From: Colletes latitarsis
Lineage: Eukaryota; Arthropoda; Insecta; Hymenoptera; Colletidae
Direction of reading: 5' to 3'
DNA length: 64,000 nt
NCBI RefSeq assembly: GCF_051014445.1
Contig: NW_027488368.1
Coordinates: forward strand, 20,124,001 to 20,188,000
The notes beneath the pieces are model-generated. The model did not search any database. It had not been told where the DNA came from and worked only from the letters and a program-made list of their open reading frames with translations. The number at the start of each line of letters is the position of its first letter. The first letter of the stretch is position 1. Below are positions 26,976-40,603 of the stretch, piece by piece. Made by a program: the position numbers and the translations under genes.

Positions 26976-29219
26976 TATTTGCAGACATCTGCCTGATACT
27001 TTCGCACCTTTCGCATACATGTTGGCCAGGTCCTGGGTTTTTTTCTGGTTGGGATCACGTATTAATGTGGTACCACACTGAATCAGTCAAGTAAACCTGG
27101 ATTCGATCAATATTTTGGAGGACAACACCGGTTAGGTTTGTGTTACGACTGGAAATTGTAATTATCTTCCTCATACTTTCGCATTTTTCGCAATCTTGTT
27201 GGCCAGATCCCGTGGCTTTTTCTGACTTGCGTCACGTAGTAATGTGGTACCACACCGGAACAGTCAATTAAACCTGGATTCGATCAATATTTTAAGGGAT
27301 AACACCGGTTACGTCTGGGTTAGGTCTGGTATTTGCAAACATCTGCCTTATAATTTCGCATTTTTCGCATACTTGTTCGCCAGATCCTGGGTCTTTTTCT
27401 GGATAGTATCACGTATTAATGTGGTACCACACTGAAACAGTCAATAAAACCTGGTTCCGATTAATATTTTAGTGGATAACGCCTGTTATGTCTGGGATAG
27501 TTATGGTATTTGCAATCATCTGCCTCATACTTTCGCAGTTTTCTCATACTTGTTGGCCAGATCCTGGGCTTTTACTGACTTGGACCACGTAGTAATGTGG
27601 TACCACACTGAAACAGTCAATTAAGGCTGGTTTCGATCAATACTTTAGAGGACAATACCGGTTAGGTTTGTGTTAGGTCTGGTATTTGCAATCACCTGCC
27701 TCATACTTTCGCATCCTTCGCATACTTGTTGGCCAGATCCGGCGCTTTTCTCTGGTTAGGATCACGTGTCAATGTGGCACCACACCGAAACAGTCAATTA
27801 AGCCTGGATTCGATCAATATTTTAGAGGATAACGCCGGTTAGGTTTGTGTTAGGTCTGGTATTTGCAAACATCTGCCTCATACTTTCGCACCTTTCGCAT
27901 ACCTGTTGGTCAGATCCTGGGACTTTTTCTTGATAGCATCACGTATTAATGTGGTACCACACTGAAATAGTAAATAGAACCTGGTTCCGATTAATATTTT
28001 AGAGGATAACGCCGGTTATGCCTGGGTTAGGTCTGGTATTTGCCCTTATCTGGCTCGCACTTTCGCATTTTTCTGATACTTGTTGGCCAGATTCTGGGTT
28101 TTTTTCTTGTTAGGTTCACGTAATGATGGGGTGCCACACTGAAACAGTCAATTCTACCTTGATTCGATCAATATTTTAGAGGATAACACCGGTTAGGTCT
28201 AGGTTACGTCTGGTATTTGCAATCATCTCCCTCATACTTTCGCATTTCTCGCATACCTGAATGGCCAGATCGTGGGCTCTTTCTGGTTTAGATCAGGTAG
28301 TAATGTGGTACCACACTGTAACAGTCAATTAAATCTGGTTCCGATTAATATTTTAGTGGATAACGCCTGTTATGTCTGGGATAGTTATGGTATTTGCAAT
28401 CATCTGCCTCATACTTTCGCATTTTTCGCATCCTTGTTTGCAGATCCTGGGCTATTTCTGGTTAGGATCACGTATTAAAGTGGTACCACACTGAAACAGT
28501 CAATTAAACCAGGTTTCGAATAATATTTCAGAGGATAACACCGGTTAGGTCTGGGTTGCGGCTGGTATTTGCAATCATCTGCCTGATACTTTCGCATCTT
28601 TCGCATACTTGTTGGCCAGATCGTGGGTCTTTTTCTGGTTACGATCACGTATTAAAGTGGTACCACACTGAAACAGTCAATTAAACCTGGTTTCGAATAA
28701 TATTTCAGAGGATAACACCGGTTAGGTCTGGGTTACTTCTGGTATATGCAATCATCTGCCTCATAGTTTCGCATTTTTCGCATACTTGTTGACCATATCC
28801 TGGGTTTTTTTCTGGATAGCATCACGTATTAATGTGGTACCACACTGAAATAATCAATAAAACCTGGGTTCGATCAATAATTTAGAGGACAATACCGGTT
28901 AGGTTTGTGTTAGGTCTGGTATTTGCAAACATCTGCGTCATACTTTCGCAGTTTTCACATACTCGTTGGGCAGATCCCGGGCTTTTTCTGGATTCGATCA
29001 CGTAGTAGAGTGGTACCACACTGAAACAGTCAACTAAATCTGGTTTCGATCAATATTCTAGAGGATAACGCCGGTTATGTCTGGGTTACGTCCGGTACTT
29101 GCAATCATCTTCCTCATACTTTCGCATCTTTGGCATACTTGTTAGCCAGATCCTGTGCTCTTTCTGATTTGCATCACGTAATAATGTGGTACTACACAGA
29201 AACAGTCAATTAAACCTGG

Positions 29220-32200
29220 TTGCGATTAATATTTTAGAGGATAACGCCGGTTATGTCTGGGTTCCGTCCGGTAATTGCAATCTCCTAGCTCATAGTTTCG
29301 CAATTTTTCGCACATATGTTGGCCAGATCCTGGCCTTTTTCTGATTTGGATCACGTAGTAATGCGGTACCACACTAAAACAGTCAATTAAACGTTGTTCC
29401 GAGTAATATTTTGGAGGATATCGCCGGTTATGTCTGGGTTAAGTCTGGTATTTGCCATCATCTAATTCATACTTTCGCAATTGTCGCATAGTTCAATGGT
29501 CAGATCCTGGCCTTTTTCTGGTTTGGATCACGTAGTAATGTAGTACCACACTGAAACAGTCAATTAAATCTGGTTTCGATCAATATTTCAGAGGATAACA
29601 CCGGTTAGGTCTGGGTTACGTCTGGTATTTGCAATCTTCTGGCTCATACTTTCGCATCTTTCGCATACTTGTTGGCCAGATCGTGGGTCTTTTTCTGGTT
29701 AGGATCACGTATTAAAGTGGTACCACACTGGAATAGTAAATAAAACCTGGTTCCTATTAATATTTTAGAGGAGAACGCCGGTTATGCCTGGGTTAGATCT
29801 GGTATTTGCCATCATCTAGCTCATACTTTCGCATTTTTTTCATACCTGAATGGCCAGATCGTGGGCTTTTTCTGGATAGCATCACGTAGTAAAGTGGTAC
29901 CACACTGAAATAGTCAATAAAACCTGGTTTCCATCAATATTTTAGGGGATTACACCGGTTAGGTCTGGGATATGTCTGGTATTTGCAAACATCTGCCTCA
30001 TACTTTCGCATCCTTCGCATACTTGTTTGCCAGATCCCGGGCTTTTCCTGGTTTGGATCACGTAGTCAAGTGGTACCACACTGAAAGAGTATAATGAACC
30101 AGGTTTCGATCAATATTTTAGAGGATAACTCCGGTAAGGTCTGGGTTACGTCTGGTATTTGCAATCATCTTCCTGATATTTTCGCATTTTTCGCATACTT
30201 GTTGGCCAGTTCCTGGGCTTTTTCTGACTTGGGTCACGAAGTAATGTGGTATCACACCGAAACAGTCAATTAAACCTGGATTCGATCAATATTTTATGGG
30301 ATAACTCCGGTTAGGACTGGGTTAGGTCTGATATTTGCAAACGTCTGCCTCATACTTTCGCAACTGTCGCATCCTTGTTGGCCAGATCCTGGGACTTTTT
30401 CTGGATAGCATTACGTATTAATGTGGTACCACATTGAAATAATCAATAAAACCTGGCTTCGATCAATACTTTAGAGGACAATACCGGTTAGGTTTGTGTT
30501 AGGTCTGGCATTTGCAAACATCTGCCTCATACTTTCGCATTTTTCGCATACCTGAATGGCCAGATCGTGGGCTCTTTCCGGTTTAGATCACGTAGTAATG
30601 TGGTACCACACTGTAACAGTCAACTAAATCTGGTTCCGATTAATATTTTAGAGTATAACGCCGGTTAGGTCTGGGTTGCGGCTGGTATTTGCAATCATCT
30701 GCCTGATACTTTCGCATCTTTCGCATACTTGTTGGCCAGATCGTGGGTCTTTTTCTGGTTAGGATCACGTATTAAAGTGGTAACACACTGAAACAGTCAA
30801 TTAAACCTGGTTTCGAATAATATTACAGAGGATAACCCCGGTTAGGTCTGGGTTACTTCTGGTATATGCAATCATCTGCCTCATAGTTTCGCAATTTGGC
30901 AAACTTGTTGGCCAGATCCGGGGCTTTTTCTAATTTGGATCACGTACTAATGTGGTACCACACTAAAACAGTCAATTAAACGTGGGTTCGATCAATAATT
31001 TAGAGGACAATACCGGTTAGATTTGTGTTAGGCCTGGTATTTGCAAACATCTGCTTCATACTTTCGCATTTTTCACATACTTGTTGGGCAGATCCCGGGC
31101 TTTTTCTGGATTCGATCACGTAGTAAAGTGGTACCACACTGAAACAGTCAACTAAATCTGGTTTCGATCAATATTTTAGAGGATAACACTGGTTAGGTCT
31201 GGGTTACGTCTGGTATTTGCAATCATCTGCCTCATACTTTCGCAATTTGGCAAACTTGTTGTCCAGATCCGGGGCTTTTTCTAATTTGGATCACGTACTA
31301 ATGTGGTACCACACTAAAACAGTCAATTAAACGTGGTTCCGAGTAATATTTTGGAGGTTAACGCCGGTTATGTCTGGGTTAGGTCTGGTATTTGCCATCG
31401 TCTTGCTCATACTTTCGCAATTGTCGCATAGATGAATGGCCAGATCCTGGCCTTTTTCTGGTTTGGATCACGTAGTAATGTGGTACCACACTGGAACAGT
31501 CAACTAAACCTGGTTGCGATTAATATTTTAGAGGATAACGCCGGTTATGTCTGGGTTCCGTCCGGTGATTGCAATCACCTAGCTCATAGTTTCGCAATTT
31601 TTCGCACATATGTTGGCCAGATCCTGGCCTTTTTCTGATTTGGATCACGTAGTAATGCGGTACCACACTAAAACAGTCAATTAAACGTTGTTCCGAGTAA
31701 TATTTTGGAGGATAACGCCGGTTATGTCTGGGTTAAGTCTGGTATTTGCCATCATCTAATTCATACTTTCGCAATTGTCGCATAGTTCAATGGTCAGATC
31801 CTGGCCTTTTTCTGGTTTGGATCACGTAGTAATGTAGTGCCACACTGAAACAGTCAATTAAATCTGGTTTCGATCAATATTTCAGAGGATAACACCGGTT
31901 AGGTCTGGGTTACGTCTGGTATTTGCAATCTTCTGGCTCATACTTTCGCATCTTTCGCATACTTGTTGGCCAGATCGTGGGTTTTTTTCTGATTAGGATC
32001 ACGTATTAACTTGGTAGCACACTGAAATAGTAAATAAAACCTCGTTCCTATTAATATTTTAGAGGAGAACGCCGGTTATGCCTGGGTTAGATCTGGTATT
32101 TGCCATCATCTAGCTCATACTTTCGCATTTTTCGCATACCTGAATGGCCAGATCGTGGGCTTTTTCTGGATAGCATCACGTACTAAAGTGGTACCACACT

Positions 32201-35200
32201 GAAATAGTCAATAAAACCAGGTTTCCATCAATATTTTAGGGGATTACACCGGTTAGGTCTGGGTTAAGTCTGGTATTTGCAAACATCTGCCTCATACTTT
32301 CGCATCCTTCGCATACTTGTTTGCCAGATCCCGGGCTTTTCCTGGTTTGGATCACGTAGTCAAGTGGTACCACACTGAAAGAGTATAATGAACCAGGTTT
32401 CGATCAATATTTTAGAGGATAACTCCGGTAAGGTCTGGGTTACGTCTGGTATTTGCAATCATCTTCCTGATATTTTCGAATTTTTCGCATACTTGTTGGC
32501 CAGTTCCTGGGCTTTTTCTGACTTGGGTCACGAAGTAATGTGGTATCACACCGAAACAGTCAATTAAACCTGGATTCGATGAATATTTTATGGGATAACT
32601 CCGGTTAGGACTGGGTTAGGTCTGATATTTGCAAACGTCTGCCTCATACTTTCGCAACTGTCGCATCCTCGTTGGCCAGATCCTGGGTCTTTTTCTGGAT
32701 AGCATTACGTATTAATGTGGTACCACACTGAAATAATCAATAAAACCTGGCTTCGATGAATACTTTTGAGGACAATACCGGTTAGGTTTGTGTTAGGTCT
32801 GGTATTTGCAAACATCTGCCTCATACTTTCGCATCTTTCGCATACTTGTTGGCCAGATCCTGGGGCTTTTTCTGGATAGCATCACGTAGTAAAGTGGTAC
32901 CACACTGAAATAGTCAATAAAACCAGGTTTCCATCAATATTTTAGGGGATAACACCGGTTAGGTCTGGGTTACGTCTGGTATTTGCAATCATCTGCCTGA
33001 TACTTTCGCATCTTTCGCATACTTGTTGACCATATCCTGGGTTTTTTTCTGGATAGCATCACGTATTAATGTGGTACCACACTGAAATAATCAATAAAAC
33101 CTGGGTTCGATCAATAATTTAGAGGACAATACCGGTTAGGTTTGTGTTAGGTCTGGTATTTGCAAACATCTGCTTCATACTTTCGCAGTTTTCTCATACT
33201 TGTTGGGCAGATCCCGGGCTTTTTCTGGATTCGATCACGTAGTAAAGTGGTACCACACTGAAACAGTCAACTAAATCTGGTTTCGATCAATATTTTAGAG
33301 GATAACACTGGTTAGGTCTGGGTTACGTCTGGTATTTGCAATCATCTGCCTCATACTTTCGCAATTTGGCAAACTTGTTGGCCAGATCCGGGGCTTTTTC
33401 TAATTTGGATCACGTACTAATGTGTTACCACACTAAAACAGTCAATTAAACGTGGTTCCGAGTAATATTTTGGAGGATAACGCCGGTTATGTCTGGGTTA
33501 GGTCTGGTATTTGCCATCGTCTTGCTCATACTTTCGCAATTGTCGCATAGATGAATGGCCAGATCCTGGCCTTTTTCTGGTTTGGATCACGTAGTAATGT
33601 GGTACCATACTGGAACAGTCAACTAAACCTGGTTGCGATTAATATTTTAGAGGATAACGCCGGTTATGTCTGGGTTACGTCCGGTATTTGCAATCATCTT
33701 CCTCATACTTTCGCATCTTTGGCATACTTGTTAGCCAGATCCTGTGCTCTTTCTGATTTGCATCACGTAATAATGTGGTACTACACAGAAACAGTCAATT
33801 AAACCTGGTTGCGATTAATATTTTAGAGGATAACGCCGGTTATGTCTGGGTTCCGTCCGGTAATTGCAATCACCTAGCTCATAGTTTCGCAATTTCTCGC
33901 ACATATGTTGGCCAGATCCTGGCCTTTTTCTGATTTGGATCACGTAGTAATGCGGTGCCACACTAAAACAGTCACTTAAACGTTGTTCCGAGTAATATTT
34001 TGGAGGATAACGCCGGTTATGTCGGGGTTATGTCTGGTATTTGCCATCATCTAGTTCATACTTTCGCAATTATCGCATAGTTCAATGGTCAGATCCTGGC
34101 CTTTTTCTGATTTGGATCACGTAGTAATGTAGTACCACACTGAAACAGTCAATTAAATCTGGTTTCGATCAATATTTCAGAGGATAACACCGGTTAGGTC
34201 TGGGTTACGTCTGGTATTTGCAATCATCTGGCTCATACTTTCCTATTTTTCGCATACTTTTTGGCCTGATCCTGGGTTTTTTTCTGATTAGGATCACGTA
34301 TTAACTTGGTAACACACTGAAATAGTAAATAAAACCTGGTTCCTATTAATATTTTAGAGGAGAACGCCGGTTATGCCTGGTTTAGATCTGGTATTTGCCA
34401 TCATCTAGCTCATACTTTCGCATTTTTTGCATACCTGAATGGCCAGATCGTGGGCTTTTTCTGGATAGCATCACGTAGTAAAGTGGTACCACACTGAAAT
34501 AGTCAATAAAACCTGGTTTCCATCAATATTTTAGGGGATTACACCGGTTAGGTCTGGGTTATGTCTGGTATTTGCAAACATCTGCCTCATACTTTCGCAT
34601 CCTTCGCATACTTGTTTGCCAGATCCCAGGCTTTTCCTGGTTTGGATCACGTAGTCAAGTGGTACCACACTGAAAGTGTATAATGAACCAGGTTTCGATC
34701 AATATTTTAGAGGATAACTCCGGTAAGGTCTGGGTTTCGTCTGGTATTTGCAATCATCTTCCTGATATTTTCGCATTTTTCGCATACTTGTTGGCCAGTT
34801 CCTGGGCTTTTTCTGACCTGGGTCACGAAGTAATGTGGTATCACACCGAAACAGGCAATTAAACCTGGATTCGATCAATATTTTATGGGATAACTCCGGT
34901 TGGGACTGGGTTAGGTCTGATATTTGCAAACGTCTGCCTCATACTTTCGCAACTGTCGCATCCTTGTTGGCCAGATCCTGGGTCTTTTTCTGGATAGCAT
35001 TACGTATTAATGTGGTACCACATTGAAATAATCAATAAAACCTGGCTTCGATCAATACTTTAGAGGACAATACCGGTTAGGTTTGTGTTAGGTCTGGCAT
35101 TTGCAAACATCTGCCTCATACTTTCGCATCTTTCGCATACTTGTTGGCCAGATCCTGGGTCTTTTTCTGGATAGCATCACGTATTAATGTGGTACCACAC

Positions 35201-36480
35201 TGAAATAGTCAATAAATCCTAGTTTCGATCAATATTTTAGGGGATAACACCGGTTAGGTCGGGGTAACGTCTGGTATTCGCAATCATCTGGCTCATACTT
35301 TCGTATTTTTCGCATACTTTTTGGCCTGATCCTGGGTTTTTTTCTGATTAGGATCACGTATTAACTTGGTAACACACTGAAATAGTAAATAAATCCTGGT
35401 TCCGATTAATATTTTAGAGGAGGAGGCCGGTTATGCCTGGGTTAGATCTGGTATTTGCCATCATCTAGCTCATACTTTCGCATTTTTCGCATACCTGAAT
35501 GGCCAGATCGTGGGCTCTTTCTGGTTTAGATCACGTAGTAATGTGGTACCACACTGTAACAGTCAATTAAATCTGGTTCCGATTAATATTTTAGAGTATA
35601 ACGCCGGTTAGGTCTGGGTTGCGGCTGGTATTTGCAATCATCTGCCTGATACTTTTGCATCTTTCGCATACTTGTTGGCCAGATCGTGGGTCTTTTTCTG
35701 GTTAGGATCACCTATTAAAGTGGTACCACACTGAAACAGTCAATTAAACCTGGTTTCGAATAATATTTCAGAGGATAACCCCGGTTAGGTCTGGGTTACT
35801 CCTGGTATATGCAATCATCTGCCTCATAGTTTCGCATTTTTCGCATACTTGTTGACCATATCCTGGGTTTTTTTCTGGATAGCATCACGTATTAATGTGG
35901 TACCACACTGAAATAATCAATAAAACCTGGGTTCGATCAATAATTTAGAGGACAATACCGGTTAGATTTGTGTTAGGTCTGGTATTTGCAAACATCTGCT
36001 TCATACTTTCGCAATTTGGCAAACTTGTTGGCCAGATCCGGGGCTTTTTCTAATTTGGATCACGTACTAATGTGGTACCACACTAAAACAGTCAATTAAA
36101 CGTGGTTCCGAGTAATATTTTGGAGGTTAACGCCGGTTATGTCTGGGTTAGGTCTGGTATTTGCCATCGTCTTGCTCATACTTTCGCAATTGTCGCATAG
36201 ATGAATGGCCAGATCCTGGCCTTTTTCTGGTTTGGATCGCGTAGTAATGTGGTACCACACTGGAACAGTCAACTAAACCTGGTTGCGATTAATATTTTAG
36301 AGGATAACGCCGGTTATGTCTGGGTTACGTCCGGTATTTGCAATCATCTTCCTCATACTTTCGCATTTTTGGCATACTTGTTAGCCAGATCCTGTGCTCT
36401 TTCTGATTTGCATCACGTAATAATGTGGTACTACACAGAAACAGTCAATTAAACCTGGTTGCGATTAATATTTTAGAGGA
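29220..36480. repeat. 13-monomer higher-order repeat, three copies
   Basis: Marker variants recur with a spacing of 2294-2296 bp, 13 monomers. The variant CGTAGTCAAGTGG lies at 30061, 32355 and 34650. A TTCCGTCCGGT monomer lies near 29261, 31557 and 33851, with a further copy near 36501 after 15 monomers. Copies share private features such as GAGTATAATGAACC and a GCATAGTTCAATGG variant. The third copy has gained or lost a few monomers towards its right end. Borders are approximate. Confidence 0.8.
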
Positions 36481-37179
36481 TAACGCCGGTTATGTCTGGG
36501 TTCCGTCCGGTAATTGCAATCACCTAGCTCATACTTTCGCAATTTTTCGCACATATGTTGGCCAGATCCTGGCCTTTTTCTGATTTGGATCACGTAGTAA
36601 TGCGGTACCACACTAAAACAGTCAATTAAACGTTGTTCCGAGTAATATTTTGGAGGATAACGCCGGTTATGTCTGGGTTAAGTCTGGTATTTGCCATCAT
36701 CTAGCTCATACTTTCGCATTTTTCGCATACCTGAATGGCCAGATCGTGGGCTCCTTCTGGTTTAGATCACGTAGTAATGTGGTACCACACTGAAACAGTC
36801 AACTAAACCTGGTTGCGATTAATATTTTAGAGGATAACGACGGTTATGTCTGGGTTACCTCCGGTATTTGCAATAATCTTCCTCATACTTTCGCATTTTT
36901 GGCATACTTGTTAGCCAGATCCTGTGCTCTTTCTGATTTGGATCACGTAATATTGTGGTACTACACAGAAACAGTCAATTAAACCTGGTTGCGATTAATA
37001 TTTTAGAGGATAACGCCGGTTATGTCTGTGTTCCGTAGGTATTTGCAATCACCTAGCTCATACTTTCGCAATTTTTCGCATATATGTTGGCCAGATTCTG
37101 GCCTTTTTCTGATTTGGATCACGTAGTAATGTGGTACCACACTGAAACAGTCAATTAAATCTGGTTCCGATTAATATTT

Positions 37180-38930
37180 TCGAGGATAACGCCGGTAAGG
37201 TCTGGGTTGCGTGTGGTATTTGCAATCATCTGCCTGATACTTTCGCATACTTGTTGGCCAGATCCTGGTTTTTTTCTGGTTAGGGTCACGTATTAAAGTG
37301 GTACCACACTGTAACAGTCAATTAAACCTGGTTCCGATTAATATTTTAGAGGATAACGCGGGTTATGTCTGGGTTACGTCCGGTATTTGCAATCATCTTC
37401 CTCATACTTTCGCATTTTTGGCATACTTGTTGGCCAGATCCTGTGCTCTTTCTGATTTGGATCACGTAGTAATGTGGTACTACACTGAAACAGTCAATTA
37501 AACCTGGTTCCGAGAAATATTTTAGAGGATAACGCGGGTTATGTCTGGGTTACGTCCGGTATTTGCAATCATCTTCCTCATACTTTCGCATTTTTGGCAT
37601 ACTTGTTGGCCAGATCCTGTGCTCTTTCTGATTTGGATCACGTAGTAACGTGGTACTACACTAAAACAGTCAATTAAACGTGGTTCCGAGTAATATTTTG
37701 GAGGATAACGCCGGTTATGTCTGGGTTAGGTCTGGTATTTGCCATCATCTAGCTCATACTTTCGCAATTTTCGCATAGATGAATGGCCTGATCCTGGCCT
37801 TTTTCTGGTTTGGATAACGTAGTAATGTGGTACCACTCTGAAACAGTCAACTAAACCTGGTTGCGATTAATATTTTAGAGGATAACGCCGGTTATGTCTG
37901 GGTCCCGTCCGGTATTTACAATCACCTAGCTCATACTTTCGCAATTTTTCGCATATATGTTAGCCAGATTCTGGCCTTTTTCTGGTTAGGGTCACGTATT
38001 AAAGTGGTACCACACTGTAACGGTCAATTAAACCTGGTTCCGATTAATATTTTAGAGGATAACGCGTGTTATGTCTGGGTTACGTCCGGTATTTGCAATC
38101 ATCTTCCTCATACTTTGGCATTTTTGGCATACTTGTTGGACAGATCCTGTGCTCTTTCTGGTTTGGATCACGTAGTAATGTGGTACTACACTGAAACAGT
38201 CAATTAAACCTGGTTCGGAGAAATATTTTAGAGGATAACGCGGGTTATGTCTGGGTTACGTCCGGTATTTGCAATCATCTTCCTCATACTTTCGCATTTT
38301 TGGCATACTTGTTGGCCAGATCCTGGCCTTTTTCTGATTTGGATCACGTAGTAATGTGGTACCACACTGAAACAGTCAATTAAATCTGGTTCCGATTAAT
38401 ATTTTCGAGGATAACGCCGGTAAGGTCTGGGTTGCGTGTGGTATTTGCAATCATCTGCCTGATACTTTCGCATACTTGTTTGCCAGATCCTGGTTTTTTT
38501 TCTGGTTAGGATCACGTATTAAAGTGGTTCCACATTGTAACAGTCAATTAAACCTGGTTCCGATTAATATTTTAGAAGATAACGCGGGTTATGTCTGGGT
38601 TAGGTCCGGTATTTGCAACCATCTTCCTCATACTTTCGCATTTTTGGCATACTTGTTGGCCAGATCCTGTGCTCTTTCTGGTTTGGATTACGTAGTAATG
38701 TGGTACTACACTGAAACAGTCAATTAAACCTGGTTCCGAGAAATATTTTAGAGGATAACGCGGGTTATGTTTGGGTTACGTCCGGTATTTGCAATCATCT
38801 TCCTCATACTTTCGCATTTTTGGCATGCTTGTTGGCCAGATCCTGTGCTCTTTCTGATTTGGATCACGTAGTAATGTGGTACTACACTGAAACAGTCAAT
38901 TAAACCTGGTTCCGAGAAATATTTTAGAGG
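37180..38930. repeat. Short-range duplications of 1-7 monomers next to the LTR
   Basis: The segment left of the LTR contains runs of nearly identical neighbouring monomers tagged AACGCGGGTTATG, TTTTTGGCATACTTG and a GGTACTACAC core (starts near 37350, 37530, 38230, 38580 and 38755). A shortened monomer, reading CATACTTTCGCATACTTG with about 9 bp missing between two direct copies of TTCGCAT, appears near 37240 and 38465, about 1225 bp apart. Adjacent monomers here look more alike than monomers deeper in the B domain, so this looks like recent local amplification. Confidence 0.7.
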
Positions 38931-38957
38931 ATAACGCCGGTTATGTCTAGGTTAAGT

Positions 38958-38962
38958 CTGGT
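38958..38962. other. Target site duplication, left copy (CTGGT)
   Basis: CTGGT directly before the TG end of the LTR. The same five bases follow the CA end at 40881-40885. Removing the insertion and one copy restores an ordinary B monomer reading AAGTCTGGTATTTGCC. Confidence 0.93.
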
Positions 38963-39167
38963 TGTTTAAATATCGCGTTAATTGACGGATTTGAGAACCG
39001 TTTAGAGAAATATTCAAGTTAGCGTGAATTATAACTGAGAACCATAAATTCCTCGTACGGTATTGTTTTTCGTGTACGCGACATTCCAGAGACTGTCTGA
39101 TGCGTAGTTCGGTACACGGAACGATTCAGGTTAGAAAAACCATACGCGAGTGTTGGCTGCTCTCAGT

Positions 39168-39173
39168 CACGTG
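39168..39173. promoter_or_regulatory. E-box palindrome CACGTG in U3
   Basis: CACGTG within CAGTCACGTGATCG. Two more exact copies lie at 39541 and 39973, each as the first six bases of a 28-bp repeat. CACGTG is the typical site of basic helix-loop-helix factors. Use by the element's promoter is an inference. Confidence 0.4.
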
Positions 39174-39540
39174 ATCGACCGAATATATTTACTTGGGATC
39201 GATCGTCGAAGATCCATAAACAGAGAGGGTAGAGGAATATTGAAATTAAGAAGAGATAGACATTGAAGAGCAGGGATAGCGCCGCGAGGTGGTGATTACC
39301 CCTCTCGTGGCTGCGATTGCGGATGTCTGTTCGCTTCTTAGCTTCGAGACTCGATAGCGAGTCCTCGCAGCGAGCAGATCGACAAACGATTCCGCTCCGC
39401 GACGAAACCAAATCTCCGAATATAGGTTCTGAGAACACTCGAACCTTTCGTTGAGACTTTTAAATTGTTGCTCAAAATTAACTAAATCGGTGAGGCATTT
39501 TATCAGCCCCGATTATTGACTGTACAATCGCGCCGAATAG

Positions 39541-40042
39541 CACGTGACGCTCGAGTTACGTGGTCGTGTGAGGGAATTGATAAACTTCGGTTCCCGCTTG
39601 GCGAGATTATTAATAAAATTTAAAAGACTGTGGGTTTTCGTCCAACTTTCATGTGACGTTTGTGCTACGCGGTCATGAAAGGGGAATCGAGTTAAGAATC
39701 GTTTCCCGTGTGTCGAAACTCCAGTCTCAGCAAGGGCTACGGCCCGATCAGTACTGACGACTCCACGGACTGCTGCATTTGACGCGGTCGTGCGAGGCTG
39801 GCATTATCACGGACTGCTGCATTTGACGCGGTCGTGAGGCTGACTTTCCAACGTCTCGCTGCAACCAGCGGTCGTCGGAAGTCCAGTTTCGGCCAGTGGC
39901 TACGGCCAACTCAATACTGATTTCTCCACGGACTGCTGCATTTGACGCAGTCGTGTGAGGCTGATTAATCTTCACGTGACGTTTGAGTTTCGCGGTCGTG
40001 TAAGAATTTGTCGTACGGACTGCTGCATTTGACGCGGTCGTG
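39541..40042. repeat. Seven copies of a 28-29-bp repeat in the LTR U3
   Basis: Two related versions. Three 28-bp copies begin CACGTGACG (CATGTGACG in the second) and end GGTCGTG or GGTCATG: 39541-39568, 39650-39677 and 39973-40000. Four 29-bp copies begin CACGGACTGCTGCATTTGAC (TACGGAC in the last) and end GTCGTG: 39764-39792, 39808-39836, 39927-39955 and 40014-40042. Ends within each copy are roughly complementary (CACGGAC with GTCGTG), so each could form a weak hairpin. Repeated short modules in U3 are typical of retrotransposon enhancers. The minus-strand open frame at 39748-40119 is created by these repeats, whose translation repeats TASNAAVR. Confidence 0.85.
39715..39964. repeat. About 86-bp duplication within U3
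   Basis: The stretch 39717-39802 (CTCCAGTCTCAGC, GGCTACGGCC, ACTCCACGGACTG) matches 39878-39964 (GTCCAGTTTCGGCC, GGCTACGGCC, TCTCCACGGACTG) with some substitutions, about 162 bp apart. It contains two of the 29-bp copies and shows that U3 has grown by internal duplication. Confidence 0.75.
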
Positions 40043-40603
40043 CGACAAGTTGAATTGTCCGCACGGTTTTGTATATCACCCCTAGGGTGGTCTCTTGCCG
40101 ATACCCTACGTGGGCTCACCGTTTCTCAGGTCGGGGCTAAGAAATTCCGGACTTCTTAGCTCAACCTGCTCGAGCAACGCTCCTTGACCGCCAGTGAGTA
40201 CGTACCCTGTGCGTAGAGCAACGCATAATGAGCACCGTGGAGTATGCTCCTTTAAACGTAAGACGCTACGTGCGCCGTTAAGGGCTACACCACACCGCGT
40301 CTTGTACGCAGGGAACGGTGAGAAACTGCGGTTTGGACAGCATTTGGAGCTTTACGACCTCCACCTGTTGTCCTTTCCTGCGGCATTCAACGATCGCTAA
40401 AAAGCGGAGAATTGAGAAATTAGATCTCTTCTTCCGCACAGCGATCGAACGGTTCTCGATTTGTGAGAACGTTCATATATACAGTCCACATACATATCTC
40501 AGTTCGTCGAGACGTGTCTGTAATCTCCGCTCTCGAGTGCGAACGGCACAGACAGGAGCGTGCGAGATAGAGCGAGACAGGCGACGCGACAAGCGTTAAT
40601 AGG

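Larger units (their letters stand above)
22661..38962. repeat. 176-bp satellite array, subfamily B, left of the LTR
   Basis: The same 176-bp repeat in the same orientation, but with a different variable half: AACGCCGG or AACACCGG before TTAGG or TTATG, then TATTTGCAATCATC, CATACTTTCGC, TTGTTGGCCAGATCC, and TTAGGATCACGTATTAAAG or GTAGTAATG. The half from GGATCACGTA through GTGGTACCAC to GAGGATAAC is almost the same as in subfamily A. About 93 monomers. No subfamily A monomer is seen anywhere in this interval. The switch from A lies between about 22650 and 22675, inside the conserved half, so it cannot be placed more exactly. The plus-strand open frames of 63-83 codons here are read-through of the repeat. 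I see no gene. Confidence 0.95.

Noticed and set aside
1..38962. CRISPR-like regularly spaced repeats
   Set aside because: The whole 176-bp unit repeats, including what would be spacers. There are no unique spacers and no cas genes, and the sequence is eukaryotic satellite.
39748..40119. A 123-codon minus-strand open frame in the insertion
   Set aside because: Its sequence is generated by the repeated 29-bp modules of the LTR (repeated TASNAAVR in translation), it lies antisense in U3, and no protein family is recognisable.
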